Source: Bacteroides sp. AN502(2024)
Lineage (GTDB): Bacteria; Bacteroidota; Bacteroidia; Bacteroidales; Bacteroidaceae
DNA length: 64,000 nt
Direction of reading: 5' to 3'
Assembly (NCBI RefSeq): GCF_041227145.1
Contig: NZ_JBGFSP010000012.1
Span: 1-64,000, forward strand
Shown here: one piece after another, positions 7,535 to 15,875 of the stretch
Numbering within the stretch: the stretch's first letter is position 1
How the letters are laid out: every line of letters begins with the position of its first letter
Translations under genes and position numbers: made by a program
The notes under the pieces: generated by a model
What the model saw: only the letters and a program-made list of their open reading frames with translations
Database searches by the model: none
Told to the model about the DNA's origin: nothing

Positions 7535-8282
7535 TTCGGTACACCAACACACTGTCTACATTCATACTGCCGACATCCCTAAAATGGGGCAAAAAGGATG
7601 ATGATTAGCTATCTTCTTCATTTTTGGAGAGTAAACCATGTGTTAAACATTTATAATCAATTACTTATACAGATTATAGCCGTTATTTTTCCTATATTCA
7701 AAAAGGAATTAAAGGGGTAGATTTTCACGAAAAAGCCGCTTTTTTATAGTCATTTTTGCCATTTGGGGGGAGTATTCCCCTACCGATAACTATACCCAAC
7801 ACTATACCCAACACCTATTTTTTTAAACGAAACGTACCATTTTACCTCCTACCTACACGAACATTTACTACCTTAATTCTATCATTTCCGAAGGCTCATT
7901 TAACAGGCGGTTAAATACCCATTAAACAGTGTTTGTGTTCCATTTGCAACCTCACCTTTCCAATACCGACTCCATGTTAGGAAACGAACAGACATACGGG
8001 CAAAAGCCCCATTTAACGCAGTTCTTGCCCATTTGTAAGCATTGCCGCCAAACAAAAGGAAGCGGTCAGAAAGCCTCTAAAAAGCCACCTGACCGCCCAT
8101 GCGATTAAAGCAAATTAAACCTGAAGCAAAGCCGCATTAAACACCTGCTTAAACACTTTGCTTTCGTCTTAAACCAAAACTAAACCAACTTAAACCTTTT
8201 GTACGTTTCGTTTTATAGTACTCTATCCTATTATTTTTACTTATATATTTAATTATCAAATCCTTATATCCTCAAACGAGTA
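7535..8282. other. Long non-coding left-end region of the phage
   Basis: About 750 bases without a convincing gene on either strand, between the repressor and the terminus. It holds an inverted copy of the end motif (7825-7837) and the second direct copy (8196-8214). From about 7895 to 8196 there is a cluster of about ten TTAAAC-like hexamers in both orientations (for example at 7921, 8113, 8135, 8148, 8168 and 8189). These may be protein-binding sites for end synapsis or silencing; that is inference. Confidence 0.6.
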
Positions 8283-8308
8283 TTATGCTTTTGTACGTTT
8301 CGTTTTCA
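8196..8308 (-). repeat. Phage end repeats, candidate MuA-binding sites
   Basis: Two identical 19-bp copies lie at 8288-8306 and 8196-8214 in the same orientation, 92 bp apart; on the minus strand they contain AAAACGAAACGTACAAAAG. A 13-bp core of the motif (AAACGAAACGTAC) recurs in inverted orientation at 7825-7837. Mu ends also carry three transposase sites each, built around a CGAAA motif, and begin with TG. The outermost copy here begins with TG at 8308-8307, which marks the terminus. Confidence 0.7.
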
Positions 8309-8395
8309 CGCCCATATGATTCCAAGTTCTCGAATTTTAGAAAACCCCAATAATATGGCATTAAGAAACAGTTCTTTAAAATGGCTGTTTTTTTC
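8309..8395 (-). pseudogene. SIR2-family gene, internal fragment between phage end and IS66
   Basis: Reading leftward from the IS66 target duplication, the frame of the SIR2 gene continues (HFKELFLNAILLGFSKIREL) until it meets the phage terminus, whose TGA supplies a stop codon. If IS66 and one target-site copy are removed, 12183 to 8309 is a single frame of 444 codons, apart from one internal TAA. This proves the fragment belongs to the gene at 10931-12183. The missing 3' part should lie beyond the other phage end. Confidence 0.82.
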
Positions 8396-8467
8396 GTAAG
8401 CATTCGGTAAACCACGTATTTTCGTCTCCACCTTCCATCATTAACTTTACGTCCAAAAAGCCAAGTT

Positions 8468-8845
8468 ATGATGACACGAGAAGAAGTAGTAGAAATAATG
8501 AACTACTGCAAAGAGCACAAAGTGACTTATAAGTCAAGATTAGAGGAACTCAATATCCCTGTATGGCGGTTTTATGACAGCAAATCCCGTTATGCCGCCG
8601 AGCAATCATCTGGTAAAACGGCTCAAGGTGAGTTTATCGAGCTTCCGCATAGCGGATTTTTTGTTCCGGTTCCTTCATTTGCCGGTACAACCGGACGGAA
8701 ACAGAAAAGTACACCGACCACGCCAAGCGGATTGAAAGAGATAGAAATACGTACACCGGCCGGTAGTGCCATACGCATTTGTGGTGAGCTAAATGAAAAG
8801 GAACTGTTTTCAATCATCCGGGCCTGCAGCCATGTTCAGCCTTAA
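8468..8845 (+). CDS. tnpA: IS66 accessory protein TnpA
   Basis: A 125-residue IS66 TnpA-type protein. The N-terminus has a helical DNA-binding pattern (EEVVEIMNYCKEHKVTYKSR), and the C-terminus ends with the conserved stretch (EIRTPAGSAIRICGELNEKE) seen in this family. The biochemical role of TnpA in IS66 is not well defined. Its 3' end overlaps the start of tnpB by 14 bases, the usual coupled arrangement. Confidence 0.85.
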   Translation: MMTREEVVEIMNYCKEHKVTYKSRLEELNIPVWRFYDSKSRYAAEQSSGKTAQGEFIELPHSGFFVPVPSFAGTTGRKQKSTPTTPSGLKEIEIRTPAGSAIRICGELNEKELFSIIRACSHVQP

Positions 8846-9200
8846 TGACAGTATGCGCTATCTGTTGTATAACCGCCCAACTGATATGCGCAAAAGCTTC
8901 CATACCCTCAGCGGTATCATCACCGACGCCATGGGTCAGGACCCCTGTAACGGCAACGTGTATATCTTCATAAACCGTGCCCGTGACCGTATAAAACTCC
9001 TGCATTGGGAGCCTGGCGGCATGGTGTTATATTCCAAACTTCTGGAAGCCGGTACCTTAGGTAAACCTGATTCTGCCAACGACAATGAGGTCTGTACAAA
9101 TATAGAATGGCGGGAACTTGTCATGATAGTGGAGGGTATCATGGAAGCCCGTGACTCCCGTCGCACGAGACTTGAAAACCTGCAGAAACTTCGAAAATAG
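8832..9200 (+). CDS. tnpB: IS66 accessory protein TnpB (Orf2)
   Basis: A 122-residue protein starting MFSLNDSMRYLLYNRPTDMR. It has the hallmark core of IS66 Orf2: DMRKSFHTLSGII, NVYIFINRARDRIKLLHWEP and GGMVLYSKLLEAG. The start at 8832 was chosen over the in-frame 8793 because the family begins with this motif and the start then overlaps tnpA only slightly. It is needed with TnpA and TnpC for transposition in studied IS66 members. Confidence 0.88.
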   Translation: MFSLNDSMRYLLYNRPTDMRKSFHTLSGIITDAMGQDPCNGNVYIFINRARDRIKLLHWEPGGMVLYSKLLEAGTLGKPDSANDNEVCTNIEWRELVMIVEGIMEARDSRRTRLENLQKLRK

Positions 9201-9272
9201 TATCGGATTTTTTACTCTGTTTGCTTTTGTATGTCATTGGATTTTAGTATATTTACATTGTGAAAAAATGAG

Positions 9273-10844
9273 ATGCAGATGCTTACAGAGGAACAGGAAA
9301 AAGCCTTATTGGAAGAATTAGAGCAGCTCCGTCAGGATAAAGCGGCGCTTATCAGCAGGGTTTCCTCACTGGAACAGTCGCTGTACTGGCTTCGGAAAAA
9401 AGTCTTTGGCCGGATGAGCGAGAAGAATCTTCCGCTTGATCCCAACCAACTGTTCCTGTTCTCAAAAGCTGAAATGTCCTCCATGGAAATATCCCGGATG
9501 GAGGAGGAAGTCCGCAAAAGCGATGAAGAAATCACCAGAACCATAAAAGTCAAGGAGAAGCCGGCCCGCAAGCCCTTGGATACATCTTCTCTTGCGGTAG
9601 AGGTTGTTGATCTTTACCCCGAAGGGACAACAGACGGGGAAGGCAGGCTTAAGGATGATTTCATTGAAATCGGAAAGGAAGAGAGTTCACGCCTGGAACG
9701 TGTTCCGGCAAAATTGTATATCCTGAAGACTGTCCGTCACAAAGTGATAAGTAAGTCCGATATGGAGAAATACCCCGAGGAAAGACAGATCCTGATTCAC
9801 CCTCTACCTCTTGTTCCGGTCAGTAAATGTATGGCAGGCGCCTCGGTCCTGACAGACATTATCATCGGCAAGTTCATGTATCATCTCCCGTTCTATCGTC
9901 TGATACAGCAGTATCGCGAATCAGGAATCAGCATAAGCGAATCTACCATGTGCGGATGGTATGAAATGGCGGTGGAGAAACTCAGGTTGCTGTACAACCT
10001 GCTCAAACAGAAGATACTCTCCAGTGAGTATATACAAGTGGACGAGAGTGTCATTCCTGTGCTGGACAATGAGAAACATAAGGCGAAAAAGGGGTATGAG
10101 TGGTGCGTACGCGACGGCATCACGGGGGACGTCATGTTCCATTATGACCGTGGCAGCCGTTCGGGGACTGTAGCCCGTGAACTGCTGGGATGTTACCATG
10201 GCATTGTGCAATGTGACGGCTATGCAGCTTACGAACAGTTTGAGCAGGTGAAAGGAATCACTATGGTCGGCTGTTGGGCACATGTCAGAAGGAAGTACGT
10301 GGATGCCCTGGAAGAGAACAGGCCCCTGGCCACACAGGCAATACACTACATCGGCAAGTTGTACAAGATAGAATCTGAAGCCAATGATGCAGGGCTCACA
10401 GCTGAAGAGCGTAAGGAAAAACGTATCAGTGAGGCCTATCCGCTGATACTTGAATTTGAAAAGTGGCTGCAGGACACCTATCTTAGAGTGCTTCCTAAAA
10501 GCCGTATGGGTAAAGCCATCGAATATACGTACACGCTCCTTCCAAGACTTTCCAGATACGTAAACGACGGAAGAATCGAAATTGATGACAACCGTATAGA
10601 AAATGCCATAAGACCTTTGGCTTTGGGAAGAAAGAACTATCTGTTCTGCGGAAACGATGCATCAGCATACAGGGCTGCCATCGTATACTCACTGATTTCA
10701 ACCTGCAAATCAGCAGAAGTAGACCCCAGAATCTGGATGGAAGATGTCCTGAGCAAAATTCCATATTATGAAAGGGATGAGAAGAATATGGAAGAACTTC
10801 TACCACGTAATTGGGTAAAATCCAATCAAACTTGTTCCGAATAG
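9273..10844 (+). CDS. tnpC: IS66 transposase TnpC
   Basis: A 523-residue DDE transposase. The N-terminal leucine-zipper-like coiled coil (residues 5-45) is followed by the IS66 marker LRKKVFGRMSEK. The zinc-finger region is degenerate here. The catalytic core shows YIQVDESVIPV, IVQCDGYAAYEQF and RIEIDDNRIENAIRPLALGR, containing the acidic residues of the DDE triad. The last segment matches the IS66 C-terminal domain. No frameshift is seen, so the element is probably active. Confidence 0.92.
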   Translation: MQMLTEEQEKALLEELEQLRQDKAALISRVSSLEQSLYWLRKKVFGRMSEKNLPLDPNQLFLFSKAEMSSMEISRMEEEVRKSDEEITRTIKVKEKPARKPLDTSSLAVEVVDLYPEGTTDGEGRLKDDFIEIGKEESSRLERVPAKLYILKTVRHKVISKSDMEKYPEERQILIHPLPLVPVSKCMAGASVLTDIIIGKFMYHLPFYRLIQQYRESGISISESTMCGWYEMAVEKLRLLYNLLKQKILSSEYIQVDESVIPVLDNEKHKAKKGYEWCVRDGITGDVMFHYDRGSRSGTVARELLGCYHGIVQCDGYAAYEQFEQVKGITMVGCWAHVRRKYVDALEENRPLATQAIHYIGKLYKIESEANDAGLTAEERKEKRISEAYPLILEFEKWLQDTYLRVLPKSRMGKAIEYTYTLLPRLSRYVNDGRIEIDDNRIENAIRPLALGRKNYLFCGNDASAYRAAIVYSLISTCKSAEVDPRIWMEDVLSKIPYYERDEKNMEELLPRNWVKSNQTCSE

Positions 10845-10930
10845 ATACTATTAGTTCCGAATCGACTACGAATAGCACCGATTCGGAACTAATTTCACAA
10901 AAATTGCAACGTGGTTTACCGAATGCTTAC

Positions 10931-12183
10931 TTTTTTTCTATTTCATCAATAGTTATTGGAATACGTTCTATTTCGCTAATTAAATCACAGCTAAATATAT
11001 CGTTAATTGTGGAAATTGTTGATATAGCGTAGATTTTATCTTGGAATGGTACGGCAACTATGTCTTTATTAGTAATTTTATCCCTTAGATATTTCCATCT
11101 ATTGTTTTCTTCTCCATATGATACTTGGAATTACAATATTTCTTTTGGAAAAGTGACAGGAAACAAATTGCTCTTTAAATATTTTTTTGTAATACCATTT
11201 TTAATGTGGAATGGTAAAATGGGTTGATCTGTATTTATTATTTTTAGAATTTCATTGATCTCCTTTTGTTTGGCTACGTCTTCATTAAAACAAAACTTCA
11301 TAAGAGATAGCATAACATTATCAAAACCGTTAGTATCAATATAATAAGCTATTCGACCTGTATTTCTAATGTTTTGTATCAAATTTTGAACTTCGAGAGC
11401 TGCATTTTTGCCATATCCACACCAATATAATCTTCCGGCTCCTTTATCTGTGAATGCTTGATTTATTGCGTCCATAAGAGAACGATCTCTACCGCTATAT
11501 CCAAGCACAATTAAACTCTTATCAATGAAATAACGACGCATTGCAACAACAAACTCTTCATGTTGCGAATCTAGTTCTTTGGCTGTATTCTTTAGTGTAC
11601 TATATTTATAATCGCCATGTAAAGCTATATATAGCAATTCATTAGAACTTTCTGTCCTGTATATACGATCTACACAATCAAGATTGATTGTTATTGGAGT
11701 TATATTTGCTTGTTGAGCAGCTCTTTCCACAAGCCCATCAAAATTTGTACTCCAGACAGATTTGACAATCCCATATTTATTTAATAAACATAAAAGTTTG
11801 TACCCTACATAGGGGATTTTCCCTTGGCATAGGTTTTGAAAATATTTTATTCTATCTGCCTCAATTTTATATGTTCTTTCTGCATAAAAAGAATACTCAT
11901 TAGGTGAGCCTGCTTGTGGAAAATCATTTTGAGCATCTAACCATTGTTGAATAATCATTCTACTTCTTTCGGATTTCTTAGGGTCTACAAGTTTTTGCTG
12001 GTTTCCTGAAAGTGTTTGATATATAGATTCTTTCCAGTCCCAAATGCAATCATTTGCAGATTGAATACCTGATGAAATTGAAGCTCCAGCTCCAAGGAGA
12101 ACTCCAAATGACCCATCAAGATTTTGTTTGATGGATCGCAAAAATGAATCAAATTCTAAATAGATACTAGTATGATTTGTCAT
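10931..12183 (-). pseudogene. SIR2-family defence gene, disrupted 5' part
   Basis: The first 350 codons encode a SIR2-like (PF13289-type) domain. NAD-binding and catalytic signatures are GAGAS at 31-35, TNFD at 146-149, HG at 189-190 and GYSGRD at 228-233. Proteins of this type deplete NAD during phage infection. Codon 351 is TAA (11133-11131), but the same frame continues for 66 more sensible codons (SYGEENNRWKYLRDK, DIVAVPFQDKIYAIS) up to IS66, and beyond it to the phage end. The gene is thus broken by a nonsense codon, IS66 and the prophage. A 350-residue SIR2 product could still be made, but without the C-terminal part. It is the last gene of the first hsd operon, 48 bases after the GIY-YIG gene. 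Confidence 0.82.
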
Positions 12184-12231
12184 AGAGCTATTCTTATATG
12201 TGTGTTTGACAGAAGAATTTCTACAAGAACA

Positions 12232-13059
12232 TCAGTCTAATTGCTTTCTGTAAACTGAATCCAAAGTATTACCGTCTTTGTCTTTCCAAACTAACCAGCC
12301 ATTATTACTACTGCCAATACAGAAATCAACAGCAGTGCTGGGACTTGAAAATGTTTTGTCTGATGTCAATGTCAATATGCCGTTTTCATTGACGGTGTAG
12401 TCTTGAAGCATCTTTTCCCGCTTTTCTTTCCAATTGAAAGATGGTACAATTGTTCGGGCTATAATACTTCCTTTTAGGACGGTAAAACCATCGGAGCTAT
12501 AAAAGCCTTTTGCATTGCATCCTCTACCTTTGGTGTAGAACAAATGCTCGCTCTTTGGCTGTGAGATTTCGAAGATATTGCAACCGATAAATGACGCCAA
12601 AAACTTCACATCCTCAAAGAATTCATCCATCGAATCCTGTTGGTGTTCAGGTAAATTGGGAGCTTTAGGAATTTGTTTGTTATCGTTTAGGATAAAAGTA
12701 TTCGCTTCCTTGGCTTCGGCTATCGCTTTATGCTCTAAGTATTGCACATCAACTTTAGTCATATCGGCATCTTTCGATACAAAGATGAGTGCTTTTTGCC
12801 AAAATGCCTTTTTGCTGTCATGGCCTTTCACACGTTCTTTGAAATTCTCCGTTTCGCCAATATATGCTTTCGGCTTGGTTGATTCATCTTCACCCAGCAA
12901 TATATAAAACGCAGGTTTCTGCAACTTCTCTTGGGTATTCAGATAAGAGAGGTTGGAACGTGGCACGACAAACATTTGGCAAATCTTATTGCTGATGAAT
13001 GCGTATTGAGTTCCTTTCGGATCTCCGTCTATTAAATATGTTGTTACTGTCTTGCCCAT
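12232..13059 (-). CDS. GIY-YIG nuclease-domain protein with DUF4357
   Basis: A 275-residue protein. Residues about 48-135 form a GIY-YIG domain (FYILLGEDES, then AYIGETENFKERVKGHDSKKAFW); the Arg of the motif and the YLEHKAIAEA Glu/His region are present. The C-terminal about 55 residues are DUF4357 (SPSTAVDFCIGSSNNGWLVW, ending DSVYRKQLD). Such proteins are common next to type I restriction genes, but their role is not established. It follows hsdM by 98 bases on the same strand. A 3' remnant of a close relative lies at 26841-26889. Confidence 0.85.
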   Translation of the reverse strand: MGKTVTTYLIDGDPKGTQYAFISNKICQMFVVPRSNLSYLNTQEKLQKPAFYILLGEDESTKPKAYIGETENFKERVKGHDSKKAFWQKALIFVSKDADMTKVDVQYLEHKAIAEAKEANTFILNDNKQIPKAPNLPEHQQDSMDEFFEDVKFLASFIGCNIFEISQPKSEHLFYTKGRGCNAKGFYSSDGFTVLKGSIIARTIVPSFNWKEKREKMLQDYTVNENGILTLTSDKTFSSPSTAVDFCIGSSNNGWLVWKDKDGNTLDSVYRKQLD

Positions 13060-13157
13060 AATTATTTCGACCAGATTTTTTTACTATATCAAATATAGTC
13101 GATAAATCACTAAAATATTTGTTGTTAAATGAGTGGCTGCTATAATTTATTCACAAA

Positions 13158-14783
13158 TTAAATTTCCGGCAATCCCAATTCTCGTAAGAACTCATTATGT
13201 CGGTTGCGGGCATTTTTTATCTGCTCGTCTATTTTTTTCAGTTCTTTATTCACTGCCAGCAAGTCTATTCGTTCTTCCTCTTTTGAAAGATTTACATAAC
13301 GGGTAATGTTAAGATTGTATTCATTTTCTTTGATTTCCTGCAACGAGACTTGACGTGAATAACGTGTCTCCTCCTTGCAGTACTGGTAAGTAGAAACAAT
13401 TTTATCCACATCCTCCTTGCGAAGATAGTTCTGCCGCTTGCCTTTCTTGTAATGTTCATCCGAACTGGCATTAATAAAAAGCACCTTGTCATTCTTACGA
13501 CATTTTTTCAATACTATCAGACAGACAGGTATGCCGGTTGAATAGAAAAGATTGGCAGGCAGCCCTATTACAGCATCAATGTTGTCATCTTCAATCAATT
13601 TCTTTCTTATTGCAAGTTCCTTACCACCACGGAACAACACACCATGCGGCAAAATAATAGCCATTGTTCCTTCTTCGCTTAGGAAATGAAAGCCATGCAA
13701 CAGGAAGGCAAAGTCTGCTGCTGACTTTGGTGCCACTCCATATCTATTGAAACGGAAATCTTTTGCTGTCTCTTCTGTCGGTTCCCAGCGCAATGAGAAT
13801 GGCGGATTTGCCACAACTGCATCAAATGTTATCTTTTTCGACGGATTTTGTTCATTCAAGATGTTCCAATCATTGATAAGCGAATCACCGTGGAAAATCT
13901 CAAACTCTGCATCTTTCACTCCGTGCAAAAGCATGTTCATGCGAGCAAGGTTGTAAGTGGTTATATTCTTTTCTTGCCCGTAGATTTTGCCTATACCATT
14001 GTCGCCCATCTCATGGCGTACATTCAGCAGCAGTGACCCCGAACCGCAGGCAAAGTCCAAGACCCTGTTTATCCTATTCTTCTTCCCCATTGCAGGGTCT
14101 TGACAATCCAAAGTCACAATGCGTGATAATATTGTAGAAATCATCTGTGGCGTATAAAACTCTCCGGCTTTCTGGCCTCCACCTGCCGCAAATTGTCCGA
14201 TAAGATATTCGTACGCATCACCGAGTGAGTCCGAATCGGAGGTGAATTCCGTTAGTCCGTCAGCTATGGTCTTAATGACTTTGGAAAGAAGATTGTTCCT
14301 TTCCATATAATTCTTGCCTAACTTCTCGGAATCAAGATTGATTTCAGAGAACAATCCTTTGAAAGAACTTTCAAAAGATTCGTTTTCTATATATTTGAAA
14401 CCATCCTGCAATGTATGTAGTAATTCGTCACTCTGTATTCTTGCCAGTTCTACAATATTGTCCCATAAATATTGTGGCTCAATTACATAATGAATTTTAC
14501 GACGTATCTGTTTCTCAAAAAGAAATGTGTCGTTCGCATTTTCTTTATACCAGATGTGCAATGATGTCGTAACATCCCATTTCTTCAGTTTTTCTTCTGT
14601 AGGGACAGGATAATCAGAACCGAGTTCTTTCTGTGCAGCCTTTATATAGTTGTCTGAAAGATATTTCCAAAAAAGGAACGACAACATATAGTCACGGAAA
14701 TCATCCGCCATCATTGCGCCACGCAGGTTGTTGGCTATACTCCAAAGGGTCTTGCCCAATTCACTTTGCTTGCTTGTTGTCAT
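13158..14783 (-). CDS. hsdM: Type I restriction-modification methyltransferase HsdM (system 1)
   Basis: A 541-residue N6-adenine methyltransferase. The N-terminal HsdM helical domain (residues 1-180) is followed by the AdoMet-binding core: GEFYTPQ at 207-213, DFACGSG at 243-249, and catalytic NPPF at 326-329. Together with HsdS it methylates the recognition site, and with HsdR it cleaves unmodified DNA. It begins 3 bases after the PrrC-like gene. The order R-S-(PrrC-like)-M is unusual, since M usually precedes S and R. Confidence 0.95.
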   Translation of the reverse strand: MTTSKQSELGKTLWSIANNLRGAMMADDFRDYMLSFLFWKYLSDNYIKAAQKELGSDYPVPTEEKLKKWDVTTSLHIWYKENANDTFLFEKQIRRKIHYVIEPQYLWDNIVELARIQSDELLHTLQDGFKYIENESFESSFKGLFSEINLDSEKLGKNYMERNNLLSKVIKTIADGLTEFTSDSDSLGDAYEYLIGQFAAGGGQKAGEFYTPQMISTILSRIVTLDCQDPAMGKKNRINRVLDFACGSGSLLLNVRHEMGDNGIGKIYGQEKNITTYNLARMNMLLHGVKDAEFEIFHGDSLINDWNILNEQNPSKKITFDAVVANPPFSLRWEPTEETAKDFRFNRYGVAPKSAADFAFLLHGFHFLSEEGTMAIILPHGVLFRGGKELAIRKKLIEDDNIDAVIGLPANLFYSTGIPVCLIVLKKCRKNDKVLFINASSDEHYKKGKRQNYLRKEDVDKIVSTYQYCKEETRYSRQVSLQEIKENEYNLNITRYVNLSKEEERIDLLAVNKELKKIDEQIKNARNRHNEFLRELGLPEI

Positions 14784-14786
14784 AAC

Positions 14787-15863
14787 TTAATTGTTAGAAT
14801 GAATTATGAATTTGTATTTTGACATAAGGGCATGATAAACTTCCCTGACAATCTGTTTGTTGTCATCAACCATTGCTTCCATTTGCGGATAATATACTTT
14901 CTGATGCGTCAGAGTATTGACAATGGTAGATACTCGGTCTGCATTTGTAATGCCAATCTGTTCAATGACATATTTTAATTGTCCTGTACCTAAAAACGAT
15001 GCGATGTTCTCTAATACTTGCCTTAAAAGAGCAATATGATAAATCTCCAGTTCGTCTTTTATAACGGCATCGTCTAAAATCTGGAGAAGCCGCAGATGAT
15101 ATAACAGCACATCGTTTTTAGGATTAGCCAACGCATATCCGTCATCCGTTCGCTCCAATAACTGAATCTTGGATTTCTTTTTATATCTATCCGATTTTTT
15201 TCCTTTAAACAGACAATCGCTTAATATTGTCGCAAACCCGATGTGGTGGGTTGTTATTATTATCTTCTTTTTGTTACAATATTTGTCTATCAACTCCAAT
15301 AGGGTAAATATCGTGACGAATATATTATGGTCATCAAGGCTTGAAACTGGGTCATCAATAAATATATATTCATTTTGTTCATCTTGCCATCCCTCTGTAT
15401 CAAACATCGCAAGGAAAAAGCACCAGATGAAAATACGTTCCTCGCCTCTGGAAATCTTGATAGGATTTTTATCCTCATCATCTCTCAGATAGAAAATTAT
15501 TTCTTCAATGCCGTCTTCAGGGTGTTCTTCGTTTGTGTGAAAATCAAAGTCATACTTTACATAATATGGCTTTAGCTTTTCCCTTACTTTCGTTTCATCT
15601 ATATAAGAATGTAAGTCGTTTAGACTGCTTTTGACAATCCGCATACTGATGTTTTCTTCAGCATTCTCTATATCGTTATTCCACACGAAAAGGTCTTCGC
15701 TGAAAGCATTGTAGTAAACACCTGTTTGCTTATGCTGCTCATTTCTCGCCAACTCCTTATACTCTACAGAAAGTCTTGTCTTTCCTGTAGCATTGAATGC
15801 GTACAAGAGAAATATTTGCTCTTTGGCATTTTTAATTTCTTGGGCTATATCGTGTAATTCCAT
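14787..15863 (-). CDS. PrrC-like ABC-ATPase, candidate anticodon nuclease
   Basis: A 358-residue protein with an ABC-type ATPase N-domain: Walker A FNATGKT at about 23-29, signature SRGEE at 138-142, Walker B IFIDD at 167-171 and an H-loop TTHH at 204-207. The C-domain shows R281-x3-E285 (LLRQVLENIASFL) and H320 (NTLTHQK). This matches the spacing of the catalytic Arg320-Glu324-His356 triad of E. coli PrrC, a tRNA-Lys anticodon nuclease kept latent by a type I restriction complex and released when phage disables restriction. PrrC is also encoded inside an hsd operon and has 396 residues. The Zn-hook coiled coil of RloC is absent. Family placement is strong; nuclease activity is inferred. Confidence 0.75.
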   Translation of the reverse strand: MELHDIAQEIKNAKEQIFLLYAFNATGKTRLSVEYKELARNEQHKQTGVYYNAFSEDLFVWNNDIENAEENISMRIVKSSLNDLHSYIDETKVREKLKPYYVKYDFDFHTNEEHPEDGIEEIIFYLRDDEDKNPIKISRGEERIFIWCFFLAMFDTEGWQDEQNEYIFIDDPVSSLDDHNIFVTIFTLLELIDKYCNKKKIIITTHHIGFATILSDCLFKGKKSDRYKKKSKIQLLERTDDGYALANPKNDVLLYHLRLLQILDDAVIKDELEIYHIALLRQVLENIASFLGTGQLKYVIEQIGITNADRVSTIVNTLTHQKVYYPQMEAMVDDNKQIVREVYHALMSKYKFIIHSNN

Positions 15864-15875
15864 ATTTCTTCTTTT

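Larger units (their letters stand above)
1..8308 (-). mobile_element. Mu-like transposable prophage, left end (partial)
   Basis: The segment has the gene order of the left end of phage Mu: terminus, divergent repressor, Ner-like regulator, transposase A, ATPase B, then small early genes, GemA-like and DUF3164 proteins. Early genes run on the minus strand and continue past position 1, so the late genes and right end are outside the window. The terminus is placed at 8308 because on the minus strand the sequence there begins TGAAAACGAAACGTAC: it starts with the TG of Mu-type ends and contains a motif repeated twice more inside the phage. The flanking DNA is the broken reading frame of a SIR2 gene. 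Confidence 0.88.
8396..10930 (+). mobile_element. IS66-family insertion sequence, complete
   Basis: The element is 2535 bp long. It has perfect 22-bp terminal inverted repeats at 8396-8417 and 10909-10930 and is flanked by identical 8-bp target copies TTTTTTTC at 8388-8395 and 10931-10938, as expected for IS66. It carries tnpA, tnpB and tnpC in the standard order, all apparently intact. It interrupts the SIR2 gene; its right end happens to supply the TAA that closes the truncated frame. Perfect repeats and target copies suggest a recent insertion. Confidence 0.95.
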
